Position numbers and translations under genes: made by a program. From Gemmatimonadota bacterium (GTDB lineage: Bacteria; Gemmatimonadota; Gemmatimonadetes; Gemmatimonadales; GWC2-71-9): a stretch of DNA of 28,532 nt. The notes under the pieces are model-generated. The model was not told where the DNA came from. It was given only the letters and a program-made list of their open reading frames with translations, and did not search any database. Location: assembly GCA_017889745.1 (NCBI GenBank), contig JAGGAG010000009.1, positions 1 through 28,532 on the forward strand, in the 5' to 3' direction. Shown in pieces: positions 7,478 through 15,487 of this stretch. Positions within the stretch are counted from its first letter, which is position 1. Every line of letters starts with the position of its first letter.

Positions 7478-9589
7478 ATGGATGCCAAGATGTTGCTGCT
7501 GACCGCTCGTCCCGTCGCCCGCGTCGCGGCCGTGCTGACCATCGTCGCGGCGCTCGGTGCCACGCCACTGCTGGCGCAGCAGTGGCTCAACGCCGGACCC
7601 AATCCCAAGACGAACCTCTCCAACTTCCGCGCGATCGACGAGTGGCCCGACCCGAACACCGTCCGGACGGCGAGCGGATCGCCGGGGCCCGACTACTGGC
7701 AGCAGCGGGTGGACTACGTCATCCGCGCCACGCTCGACACGGCGGCGCACAAGCTCAGCGGCAGTGAGCGCGTCACCTATCACAACAACTCGCCCGATGC
7801 ACTGCCGTATCTCTGGTTCCAGCTGGACCAGAACATCGACGATCCCAAGGTGAGCCGCACGATCGCCTCGGCGCCGGCCCTGCCCCCCAAGCTGAGCCCC
7901 ATGGCCCGCCGATTCCTGGACCCCGCGCCCTTCGATGGCGGGGATCGCGTCACCCGGGTGCAGGTGCAGGTGCCGGCGAGCGCCAAGGGCAAACTGCGGC
8001 TGGACGACGTGCCCTACGTGATCAATGGCACCGAGCTCAAGATCCCGCTCCCGTCACCCCTCGCGTCGGGAGCGTCGGCGGTACTCGAGATCGACTGGTC
8101 GTACAACGTTCCCGAGAACAGCCGCAACGGCCGCGGCGTACGGGAGCAGGTGAAGGACGGCTGGCTGTACGAGATGGCGCAGTGGTATCCGCGCGCGGCC
8201 GTGTACGATGACGTGAACGGGTGGCAGACCGATCAGTTCCTGGGCCAGGGCGAGTTCTACCTCAACTTCGGCAACTACGACGTGAGCCTGACCGTGCCGC
8301 ACGACCACATCGTGCAGGGCACCGGCGTGATCGTGAACCCGGCCGAGGTGCTGACGCCGACGCAGCGCACGCGCCTCGCGGAGGCATTCACGTCGGAGAC
8401 GCCGACGTTCATCATCCGGGCCGACGAGGTGATGACGCCGGGGACGCGCCCGGCGGGCACGGCACCGCTCACCTGGCGCTTCAGGGCCGAGAACGTGCGC
8501 GACTTCGCCTGGGCGTCGTCCAAGGCGTTCGTGTGGGATGCGGCCGGATTCAAGTACACGCCGGAGCAGAAGCCGATCGAGCTCCACTCGCTGTATCCGC
8601 GCGACGCGATGCCGCTCTGGGACAAGGTGTCGACGAAGGCGATCGCGCAGACCATGCGGACCTATGGCCGGATGGCGTTTCCGTATCCGTACCCCAAGGC
8701 GTCGAACATCCACGGGCCGGTCTTCGGGATGGAGTACCCGATGATCGCCTTCTGCGGTGCCCGCCCGGAGCCCGACGGCTCGTACACGCCGCAGGTGGAG
8801 CGCGCCCTCATCTCGGTGACGATCCACGAGGTGGGTCACAACTGGTTCCCGATGATCGTGGCGTCGGACGAGCGGAAGTGGACCTGGATGGACGAGGGCC
8901 TGAACAGCTTCCTGCAGTACTATGCCGAGAAGGACTGGGACAGGGACTATCCCAGCAACCGCGGCCCGGCGAAGAACATCGTGAAGTACATGCAGGATCC
9001 CGACCAGGTGCCGATCATGACCGAGTCGGACGTGATCCACCGCGCCTTCGGCAACAACGGCTACGGGAAGCCGGCCGCCGGCCTGGTGATGCTGCGCGAG
9101 CAGATCATGGGGCCGGAGCTGTTCGACCAGGCATTCCATGAATACTCCACCAAGTGGGCGTTCAAGCAGCCGCAGCCGGCCGACTTCTTCCGGTCGCTGG
9201 AAGAAGGCGGCGGCGACCAGCTCAACTACTTCTGGCGGGGATGGTTCTTCACCACCTACGCCAACGACCAGGCGGTGACGTCGGTGGAAGAGCAGTCGGC
9301 TGACTCGCTCATCGGCAGCTCGGCGCGCGGCAAGAACTACGTGCGCATCACGATCGAGAACAAGGGAGGGATCCTGCTCCCGATCCAGATGAACGTGTCC
9401 TTCGCCGACGGGACCACTGAGTTCGTGAAGATCCCGGCCGATGCCTGGCGCATGAACGAGCTCAAGCACCAGTACGGGTTCTTCACCGACAAGGTGGTGA
9501 CGAAGGTGGTCGTGGACCCGAACGAGGTGTTCGCCGACGTGAACCGGGACAACAACACCTGGACGGCGGAGGGGGCGGGGGTTTCGTGA
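7478..9589 (+). CDS. Secreted M1 family zinc metallopeptidase
   Basis: A 703-residue gluzincin aminopeptidase-like enzyme. A signal peptide ends near PLLAQQ. The zinc site is HEVGH (H450, E451, H454) with the third ligand E473, 18 residues on in WMDEG; this is the exact HEXXH-x18-E spacing of clan MA family M1. GMEYPM at 417-422 stands where GxMEN, the substrate-binding exopeptidase motif, is found in classical members. The N-terminal half (about 60-330) is beta-rich and the C-terminal part is an added domain. It sits between the HupE-like gene (3-base gap) and the DUF6702 gene (4-base overlap), a combination seen in other FCB-group bacteria. A second ATG at 7490 is also possible. Confidence 0.92.
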   Translation: MDAKMLLLTARPVARVAAVLTIVAALGATPLLAQQWLNAGPNPKTNLSNFRAIDEWPDPNTVRTASGSPGPDYWQQRVDYVIRATLDTAAHKLSGSERVTYHNNSPDALPYLWFQLDQNIDDPKVSRTIASAPALPPKLSPMARRFLDPAPFDGGDRVTRVQVQVPASAKGKLRLDDVPYVINGTELKIPLPSPLASGASAVLEIDWSYNVPENSRNGRGVREQVKDGWLYEMAQWYPRAAVYDDVNGWQTDQFLGQGEFYLNFGNYDVSLTVPHDHIVQGTGVIVNPAEVLTPTQRTRLAEAFTSETPTFIIRADEVMTPGTRPAGTAPLTWRFRAENVRDFAWASSKAFVWDAAGFKYTPEQKPIELHSLYPRDAMPLWDKVSTKAIAQTMRTYGRMAFPYPYPKASNIHGPVFGMEYPMIAFCGARPEPDGSYTPQVERALISVTIHEVGHNWFPMIVASDERKWTWMDEGLNSFLQYYAEKDWDRDYPSNRGPAKNIVKYMQDPDQVPIMTESDVIHRAFGNNGYGKPAAGLVMLREQIMGPELFDQAFHEYSTKWAFKQPQPADFFRSLEEGGGDQLNYFWRGWFFTTYANDQAVTSVEEQSADSLIGSSARGKNYVRITIENKGGILLPIQMNVSFADGTTEFVKIPADAWRMNELKHQYGFFTDKVVTKVVVDPNEVFADVNRDNNTWTAEGAGVS

Positions 9590-10176
9590 AGCGCGGTCGG
9601 CAGTCGTCGGTCGGCCGTCGACAGGCAGTCATCAGTCGGCCGCTGTGGGGATTGGGAGCACTTGCGCTGTCGATGACTGCAGGCTCCCTGCAGACCGTCG
9701 ACTCACGACTGCCGACGGTGTCTCACGACGTCCACGTCACCCTCACCCGGATGGCGGTGGACAGCGCCGCCATCGTGTCCCGCATCCGCTGCTTCAAGGA
9801 CGACCTGCAGCTCGGCCTGATGAGGTTCTACCGGCTGCAGAAGCTCGACCTCGGCGCCAGCAAGGATGCCGACTCCCTGTTCTCGGGATACCTGGCGGAG
9901 CGCATGTGGGTGGAGGCCGACGGGGTCCGGCTCCGGGGCGCCGTGCGGGCCTCCGGCGTCGAGGTGGACGAGCAGGGCCAGCCCATGATGTGGTTCGTGG
10001 TCGAGTACACGGCCCCGAGCCCGCCGAACAAGCTGGGCATCCGCAACGACCTGCTGTTCGAGGTGTTCCCGAGCCAGCAGAACATCGTCAACGTGCTGAG
10101 CGTGCAGGACGACAGGCGCTATTCCTTCTACTTCGTGCCCGGGAGCGCCGCGGTGCAGCAGGTGACCTTGCGGTAG
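9586..10176 (+). CDS. DUF6702-like exported protein
   Basis: A 196-residue protein. The mature part from HDVHVTLTRMAVD through RCFKDDLQLGL resembles the DUF6702 family, small exported proteins of unknown function found beside M1 peptidases and HupE-like genes. The GTG start overlaps the upstream stop (GTGA). A hydrophobic stretch (GLGALALSMTAG) acts as a signal peptide. The basic N-terminus and the stretch up to VSH are encoded by a palindromic repeat (9596-9716), so the first 40 or so residues may not be conserved among relatives. Confidence 0.7.
   Translation: MKRGRQSSVGRRQAVISRPLWGLGALALSMTAGSLQTVDSRLPTVSHDVHVTLTRMAVDSAAIVSRIRCFKDDLQLGLMRFYRLQKLDLGASKDADSLFSGYLAERMWVEADGVRLRGAVRASGVEVDEQGQPMMWFVVEYTAPSPPNKLGIRNDLLFEVFPSQQNIVNVLSVQDDRRYSFYFVPGSAAVQQVTLR
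9596..9716. repeat. Imperfect palindromic element inside the DUF6702 gene start
   Basis: GTCGGCAGTCGT (9596-9607) is matched by its reverse complement at 9705-9716. Inside them GCAGTCATC (9625-9633) is matched by GATGACTGC (9672-9680). The left arm also contains a 25-base-period direct repeat: CAGTCGTCGGTCGGCC (9601-9616) and CAGTCATCAGTCGGCC (9626-9641), 14 of 16 bases equal. The nested arms look like a REP- or MITE-like dispersed element. No transposase is nearby. Confidence 0.5.
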
Positions 10177-10228
10177 GCTCAGGCCTCGCGCTGGCAGACA
10201 CGGCGGGTCACGGCCCACCGGATGCGGC

Positions 10229-10939
10229 TCACGGGTTGGTGGGGCGGATGTCGAGTTCGCTCACGAGTGCGCGACCCGGCAGCCGGAGCGCCGCAAGGAT
10301 GGTGTCGGCCACATCCTCGGGTCGGAGGATCTTCTCGGGCGTCGCGGAAAGCAGTGGCTGGTTCTCGAGCATCGCGGTAGCCACCGAACCGGGACAGACC
10401 GCGATGATACGGATGTTGTTCTTCCGCTCCTCGAGCATCAGCGCCTTGCTGAAGCCGAGCACCGCATGCTTCGAGGCGACGTAGGCGGTGCCGCCGACGA
10501 AGCCGTTGCGCCCCGCCAGGCTGGCCACGTTCACGATGTCGCCCCGGCCTGCGGCGCGCATGCCGGGCAGCACGTCGCGGGTCACGAGGAACAGGCTCCG
10601 CACGTTGGTGCGCATCGTCGCGTCCCAGTCATCCACGCTGAGCTCACTGAACTTCTTCGCGATCAGCACCCCGGCGTTGTTCACCAGGGTATCGATCGAA
10701 CCGAGCGCCCCGCATACATGCGCGGTGAGGGCCTTCACCTGCGCCTCATTGCCCACGTCGGCCGGGAGACCGTCGGCGGTGATGCCGGCCGCACGCAACT
10801 CCAGCAGGAGGCGCTCCAGCCGGTCGGCCGTCCGGGCGCAGACGCCCACCGACCAGCCGGCGCGGCCAAGGGAGAAGGCCACGGCCCGCCCGATGCCTTC
10901 GGTGGCACCGGTGACGAGGGCTACACGGGGTGGTGTCAT
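10229..10939 (-). CDS. Short-chain dehydrogenase/reductase
   Basis: A 236-residue classical SDR. The cofactor motif TGATEGIGR is at 10-18, NNAG at 87-90, and the catalytic residues are Ser140, Tyr153 and Lys157 (YVASK). CARTADR after the second strand favours NADP(H), because an arginine follows the strand. The family reduces or oxidises alcohols and ketones; the substrate here cannot be read from sequence. A start at 10939 gives the standard N-terminus. There is no Shine-Dalgarno sequence, but TATACT lies 6 bases upstream, which suggests a leaderless mRNA. The gene is convergent with the DUF6702 gene (52-base gap) and divergent from the EEP gene. Confidence 0.9.
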   Translation of the reverse strand: MTPPRVALVTGATEGIGRAVAFSLGRAGWSVGVCARTADRLERLLLELRAAGITADGLPADVGNEAQVKALTAHVCGALGSIDTLVNNAGVLIAKKFSELSVDDWDATMRTNVRSLFLVTRDVLPGMRAAGRGDIVNVASLAGRNGFVGGTAYVASKHAVLGFSKALMLEERKNNIRIIAVCPGSVATAMLENQPLLSATPEKILRPEDVADTILAALRLPGRALVSELDIRPTNP

Positions 10940-10945
10940 GTATGG

Positions 10946-10951
10946 AGTATA
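10946..10951 (-). promoter_or_regulatory. -10-like element of the SDR gene
   Basis: On the minus strand TATACT (5 of 6 matches to TATAAT) lies 6 bases before the ATG at 10939. Transcription would start at or near the first codon, and no ribosome-binding site is present. No -35 consensus is seen. Confidence 0.4.
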
Positions 10952-10973
10952 CCGGCTCCGGTGAGCACGGCTC

Positions 10974-10981
10974 TACCTTTC
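10974..10981 (+). promoter_or_regulatory. TAnnTTTC-type promoter element of the EEP gene
   Basis: TACCTTTC is 7 bases before the ATG at 10989 and is close to the TAnnTTTG element seen at 6819. The leader would be about zero bases long, and no ribosome-binding site is present. Confidence 0.35.
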
Positions 10982-10988
10982 GCCGCCT

Positions 10989-12161
10989 ATGGCCGACCCG
11001 CGATACGTCTTCAAGTGTTCCCGCCGCCACCGCGTCGCGGTCGACGCCGCTCGATACTGGGTGCCGGCGCGGTGCCCGACCTGCAAGTCGCCGGTTGACC
11101 GGTTCCGCGTTGCGCGCGTGCGGCAGTGGGTCCGGGGTGCGGCACCGCGTTCACGGCTCAGGATCGGCCGAGTGGTACTCACGCCGCTCGACGGCATCGG
11201 CTGGCTCCTCGTGGTTGCCATGCTGGTCGTGACCATGGTGTACCGGTTCTTCGGCGATCGCACCTGGTGGGGCACCGCCCTCATCTATACCGGGCGCTGG
11301 CCCTGGCTGCTGCCCGTGGCGGCGCTCGTCCCGTTCGCGCTCGCCTGGCGGCGGTGGACGCTGGTACCGGTCGGCCTTGCGGCGCTCGTGGTGGTCGGCC
11401 CGTTGATGGGCGGCACGCTGAGCACGGCGCCGCTCTGGCCCCGGAGCGACACGCGGCCACCACTGCGAATCCTCACCTACAATGTCGACGGTGGGAAGGT
11501 CGTATCGTTCAGGCTCAGGGAGATCCTCGCCGCCACCCGGCCTGACATCGCCGGGTTCCAGGAGTGCGGCATCGGCATGCACGCGGTGCTGGCCGGCCTC
11601 GAAGGCTGGGCTGTAATCGACACCGCATCGAGCATCTGCTTCCTCAGCCGCTATCCGCTGCGGGCGCCCCCGGTGCTCATGCCGGCGCGGGATTTTCGCG
11701 CCGCCGGCGGATCGGCAGCGGTGTCCCGGTACGAGGTGATCGCGCCCGGCGGGGCTGTCACCATCTTCGTTCTCCACCTCGAGACGCCCCGGCACGGGGT
11801 GCAGTATCTCCTTTCCGATCCGTCCAACGCGCCGCCCGTCATCGACGCGAACAACCTCCTGCGGGAGACGGAGTCGCGCGTGGTCCGCCGCTGGATCGAC
11901 TCCACCACGGGCCCCCGCATCGTGCTCGGCGATTTCAACCTGCCGGTGGAGAGCGTCATCTGGCGGCGCTACTGGGGCAGTCTCGACGATGCCTTCGGTT
12001 CGGCCGGCAACGGCTGGGGATTCACGAAGCTCAACGGCTGGATCCGCGTACGTATCGATCACGTCCTGCTCAGCGACGAACTGAAGGCGGTGAGCGCGCG
12101 TGTGGGAGAAGACTGGGGATCGGATCACCTGCCGATTACCTCGGAGGTTGTGTGGCGATGA
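10989..12161 (+). CDS. Membrane-anchored endonuclease/exonuclease/phosphatase family protein
   Basis: 390 residues. The N-terminus has a possible small metal knuckle (C10, H14, C29, C32: FKCSRRH then CPTC). About three hydrophobic helices follow (roughly 63-145), then an EEP catalytic domain from about 158. The EEP motifs appear in order: TYNVDGG, FQE, LHLETPR, GDFN, RIDHVL and SDHLP, the last carrying the catalytic Asp-His. Such domains hydrolyse phosphodiester bonds in DNA, RNA or lipid headgroups, with Mg2+. The domain would lie on one face of the membrane, probably outside, but I cannot fix its orientation. The stop overlaps the ATG of the next gene. Confidence 0.85.
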   Translation: MADPRYVFKCSRRHRVAVDAARYWVPARCPTCKSPVDRFRVARVRQWVRGAAPRSRLRIGRVVLTPLDGIGWLLVVAMLVVTMVYRFFGDRTWWGTALIYTGRWPWLLPVAALVPFALAWRRWTLVPVGLAALVVVGPLMGGTLSTAPLWPRSDTRPPLRILTYNVDGGKVVSFRLREILAATRPDIAGFQECGIGMHAVLAGLEGWAVIDTASSICFLSRYPLRAPPVLMPARDFRAAGGSAAVSRYEVIAPGGAVTIFVLHLETPRHGVQYLLSDPSNAPPVIDANNLLRETESRVVRRWIDSTTGPRIVLGDFNLPVESVIWRRYWGSLDDAFGSAGNGWGFTKLNGWIRVRIDHVLLSDELKAVSARVGEDWGSDHLPITSEVVWR

Positions 12162-13327
12162 CGACAACAGCACCGGGGCTGCGCGCCGTCGCAGCCCTCC
12201 TGCTGACCGTGGCGGCATCCGGTAGCGCCGGCGCCCAGGCCACCCCTGGCCGGGCGCGCAGTCTCGGTGTCATCGCCGGGGTCATGCCCGTCGGACGCCT
12301 CAATGCGATCACCGATGTGCCCGGCGTCCTCGTGGGCCAGACCACCGTCGTGATCGGTGATTCGGTGCGCACCGGCGTGACGGCGATCCGGCCCACACCG
12401 GAGAACCTCTTCCTCGAGCGTGTCCCGGCAGCGATCTACGTCGGCAATGGGTTCGGCAAGCTCCTTGGCGTGACGCAGGTCGTGGAGCTGGGAGAGCTGG
12501 AAACACCAATCCTCCTCACCTGCACGCTCTGTGTGTGGCGGGCGGCCGACGCGATGGTCACCTGGATGCTCGAGCAGCCTGGCATGGAAAAGGTGCGCTC
12601 CATCAACCCCGTGGTGGGCGAGACGAACGACGGTTACGTGCTCAACGCCATCCGCTCGCGACCCGTATCCGAGGCCGACGTGCGGCGCGCGCTCGCGACG
12701 GCGTCGAGCGGCCCGGTAGCCGAGGGCAGCGTGGGTGCCGGAACCGGGACGATCGCGTTCGAGTGGAAGGGAGGCATCGGCACGTCGTCACGTCAGGTGA
12801 AGGTGGGCGACAGCACCTGGACCATCGGCGTGCTGGTGCAATCGAACTTCGGCAGCGCCTCCGACCTCACCATCGTGGGCGTACCGGTCGGGCGCGCGCT
12901 GGGCCGGTCGGGGCTCTCCGCCCTCGCCCCCGCCAAGGGTCCGCTCGGGTCGATCATGATCGTGGTTGCGACCGATGCACCGCTGAGCGACCGGAACCTC
13001 AGGCGCCTCGCGTCGCGTGCCCTGCTCGGCATCGGCCGCACCGGGTCGGCGGTGGACAACGGATCCGGCGACTACGTCATCGCGTTCTCGACGAACAAGG
13101 CGGTGCGCCGCCCCCGCGGCGCGGTGCGCCTCAGCCAGGTGGACGTGGGCAACGATGCCGTGTCGGGCCTCTTCCAGGGCGTGGTGGAGGCCACGGAGGA
13201 AGCGATCTACAACAGTCTGTTCATGGCGACGACCCAGAAAGCCAACGGATACACCGTGTCGGCCATCCCGGTGGACGAGGTGCTGGCTATCCTCCGGTCC
13301 CGCGGAGCAGTGGGAAGTTCGAAGTAG
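12158..13327 (+). CDS. Secreted P1 family peptidase (DmpA-like)
   Basis: A 389-residue exported member of the DmpA/BapA family: N-terminal-nucleophile aminopeptidases that cleave themselves and release D- or beta-amino acids from peptides. A signal peptide ends near GSAGAQA. Conserved stretches are ITDVPGVLVGQ, GAGTGTIAF, KGGIGTSSR, GVPVGRALG and GSIMIVVATDAPL. Ser265 in LGSIM is the likely nucleophile and self-cleavage site, before which the chain splits into alpha and beta parts. The ATG at 12158 overlaps the upstream stop (ATGA), with GGAGG 10 bases before. A GTG at 12152 is an alternative. Confidence 0.9.
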   Translation: MTTTAPGLRAVAALLLTVAASGSAGAQATPGRARSLGVIAGVMPVGRLNAITDVPGVLVGQTTVVIGDSVRTGVTAIRPTPENLFLERVPAAIYVGNGFGKLLGVTQVVELGELETPILLTCTLCVWRAADAMVTWMLEQPGMEKVRSINPVVGETNDGYVLNAIRSRPVSEADVRRALATASSGPVAEGSVGAGTGTIAFEWKGGIGTSSRQVKVGDSTWTIGVLVQSNFGSASDLTIVGVPVGRALGRSGLSALAPAKGPLGSIMIVVATDAPLSDRNLRRLASRALLGIGRTGSAVDNGSGDYVIAFSTNKAVRRPRGAVRLSQVDVGNDAVSGLFQGVVEATEEAIYNSLFMATTQKANGYTVSAIPVDEVLAILRSRGAVGSSK

Positions 13328-13365
13328 GACTTCTTCACGCTGGAGGCTGTCTGCGGTCCTCCGAT

Positions 13366-13394
13366 TTGACAGCGGCTTCCTCGGCCTGCATGAT
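13366..13394 (+). promoter_or_regulatory. Sigma-70-type promoter of the EF-G-like gene
   Basis: A perfect -35 box TTGACA (13366-13371), a 17-base spacer and CATGAT (13389-13394, 4 of 6 matches to TATAAT). Transcription would start near 13401, leaving a leader of about 26 bases that contains AAGGAGG (13412-13418), 8 bases before the ATG. Confidence 0.55.
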
Positions 13395-13426
13395 GGACAT
13401 GACTCCAACCGAAGGAGGTGCAGGCC

Positions 13427-15481
13427 ATGAAAGTCTATGGCCCCAATGCCCTGCGAAACGTGGCGGTAACCGGCCACGGTGGCAGCGGCAAGACCAGCCT
13501 GGTGGATGCGCTCGCCTATGTATCGGGCTCGAGCCGCCGTCACGGCCGCATCAAGGACGGCAGTACCCTCACCGATACATCCCCTGACGAAATCGAGCGG
13601 CAGCACTCCATCACCCTGGGCCCGGCCTACGCCGAATGGCTCGATACCAAGATCAACCTGCTGGACACCCCCGGATACCTCGAGTACCTCGGTGAGGCGG
13701 TTGCCGCCCTCAGCGTGGCGGACGCCGCACTGGTGGTGCTGAGTTCCACCGCCGGCGTCGAGGTCGGTACCGAGAAGATCTGGGAGCTCTGCGACCATTA
13801 CCACCTGCCGCGCATGCTGGTGGTGGCCGCGATGGACAAGGACAACGCCGACTTCGCACGGGTGTACGAGGACGCGCGCACGCACCTGACGCCGCGCGTC
13901 GTGCCCGTCGAGGTGCCGGTGGGCGATGGACGTGGCTTCCACGGCATCGTGAACCTCTTCTCCGGCCATTGCCACGAATACAAGGGCACGCGCGGCGAGT
14001 ATGAGGTGGTCCCGGTGCCGAAGGAGCTCGAGGCCCAGGTGAAGCAGTACAGCGACCAGCTCATCGAGGCCGTGGCGGCCACGGACGACGGGTTGATCGA
14101 GCGCTATCTCGGCGGGGAGCAGATCCCTCGCGCGGAGTTCACGGCGGCCATGAAGCACGCCGTGGTCACCGGTGCCGTGGTACCGCTCTTCTGCTGCAGC
14201 TCCGACCTCACCTACGGTACCCGCACGCTGCTCAAGGAGATCGTCGAGCTGTTGCCGTCGGCCGCGGAGGCGCCCCTGCCGCCGGGTGGCGACTACGACG
14301 CGGTGCCGCTCCTCGGCCGCGTGTTCAAGACCGTCTCCGAGCCGCACGTGGGCGACGTAACCTACTTCCGGCTCTATCGCGGCGAGATGCGGAACGGCGA
14401 GGAGGTATGGAACGCGGAGCATGGCGTCACGGAGAAGATCAACCACCTTGCGATCCCGCAGGGCCGCGATCGCGTCGAGGTCGAGCGGCTCATGCCGGGA
14501 GACATCGGGTGCGTCGCCAAGCTCAAGGACACGCACACGGGCGACACCTTCTGCCGTCGCGACGTGCCGGTGCGGCTCCCACCGATCGACTTTCCCGAGG
14601 CGGTGGCGACGGCGGCACTGGTTACCAAGCGGGGCGAAGAAGACAAGCTGGCCTCGGCGCTGCATCGCCTGCACGAGGAGGACCCATCCTTCCACTTCGA
14701 GTACAACTCGGAGCTGGGGCAGACACTGATCCACGGTATGGGCGAGCGGCACTTCGAGACCATTCTCGGGCGCATCGCGCGTCGCTATGGCGTGTCCGCC
14801 GAACTGACGCGTCCCCGCATCGCCTATCGCGAGACCTTCAGGGCAAGGGGTGAAGGGCAGGGCAAGCACAAGAAGCAGACCGGTGGCCGCGGACAGTACG
14901 GCGACTGCTGGATCCGCATCCGGCCGCTCGCGCGGGGCGAGGGATACCGCTTCGTCGACAAGGTGGTGGGCGGCGTGATCCCCAACAAGTACATCCCCGC
15001 GGTGGATCGCGGGATCCAGGAATCAGCGATGCGCGGGGTACTCGCGGGTCATCCCGTGGTGGATTTCGAGGCCGAGTGCTTCGACGGCAGCTATCACGAC
15101 GTGGACTCGAACGAGATGTCCTTCAAGATGGCGGGCATCCAGGCGTTCAGGAACGTCGCGCCCAACTGCCGTCCGGTGCTGCTCGAGCCGCTGATCGAGG
15201 TGGAGACCTGGGCGCCCGAGGAGACCCTGGGCGACGTGATGGGCGACCTGAGCGCGCGTCGCGGGCAGATCCTCGGCACGGACCGCGAGGGACGGCTGAC
15301 GCGCGTCCGGTCCATCGTGCCGGCGGCGGAACTCTACCGGTACTCGACCGCGCTGCACTCGATCACCCACGGCCGCGGCACGCACAAGGAGAAGTTCCAC
15401 GGATTCGCCGAGGCCCCGCCCGAGGTGACCGCGAAGGTTGCGTCGGACTCGAAGGAGCGTGCCGAGCTGGCCCACGCCTGA
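13427..15481 (+). CDS. Elongation factor G-like GTPase (EF-G paralogue)
   Basis: 684 residues with the full EF-G domain order. The GTP domain has P-loop GHGGSGKTS (16-24) and switch I Thr in QHSITL (59-64). Domains II-V follow, with GGRGQYGDCWI at the start of domain IV and MGDLSARRG in domain V. Two G motifs are unusual. DTPGH is DTPGY (Tyr84), so the catalytic switch II histidine is missing, and NKxD is AAMD (134-137). A Tyr at the first site is, as I recall, shared by other EF-G-like paralogues (FusA2 type), so this is probably not the housekeeping translocase. The start at 13427 is set by AAGGAGG. A GTG at 13418 overlaps that site and is less likely. Confidence 0.88.
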   Translation: MKVYGPNALRNVAVTGHGGSGKTSLVDALAYVSGSSRRHGRIKDGSTLTDTSPDEIERQHSITLGPAYAEWLDTKINLLDTPGYLEYLGEAVAALSVADAALVVLSSTAGVEVGTEKIWELCDHYHLPRMLVVAAMDKDNADFARVYEDARTHLTPRVVPVEVPVGDGRGFHGIVNLFSGHCHEYKGTRGEYEVVPVPKELEAQVKQYSDQLIEAVAATDDGLIERYLGGEQIPRAEFTAAMKHAVVTGAVVPLFCCSSDLTYGTRTLLKEIVELLPSAAEAPLPPGGDYDAVPLLGRVFKTVSEPHVGDVTYFRLYRGEMRNGEEVWNAEHGVTEKINHLAIPQGRDRVEVERLMPGDIGCVAKLKDTHTGDTFCRRDVPVRLPPIDFPEAVATAALVTKRGEEDKLASALHRLHEEDPSFHFEYNSELGQTLIHGMGERHFETILGRIARRYGVSAELTRPRIAYRETFRARGEGQGKHKKQTGGRGQYGDCWIRIRPLARGEGYRFVDKVVGGVIPNKYIPAVDRGIQESAMRGVLAGHPVVDFEAECFDGSYHDVDSNEMSFKMAGIQAFRNVAPNCRPVLLEPLIEVETWAPEETLGDVMGDLSARRGQILGTDREGRLTRVRSIVPAAELYRYSTALHSITHGRGTHKEKFHGFAEAPPEVTAKVASDSKERAELAHA

Positions 15482-15487
15482 CTCCGG

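Noticed and set aside
8054..9469. Long open frame antisense to the M1 peptidase
   Set aside because: Its translation has no recognisable motif, and the plus-strand gene has an intact HEXXH-x18-E site.
12788..14869. Long open frame on the minus strand across the P1 peptidase and EF-G genes
   Set aside because: It is antisense to two clear families; the composition (His/Arg/Val-rich, low in conserved motifs) is typical of the shadow of high-GC coding sequence.
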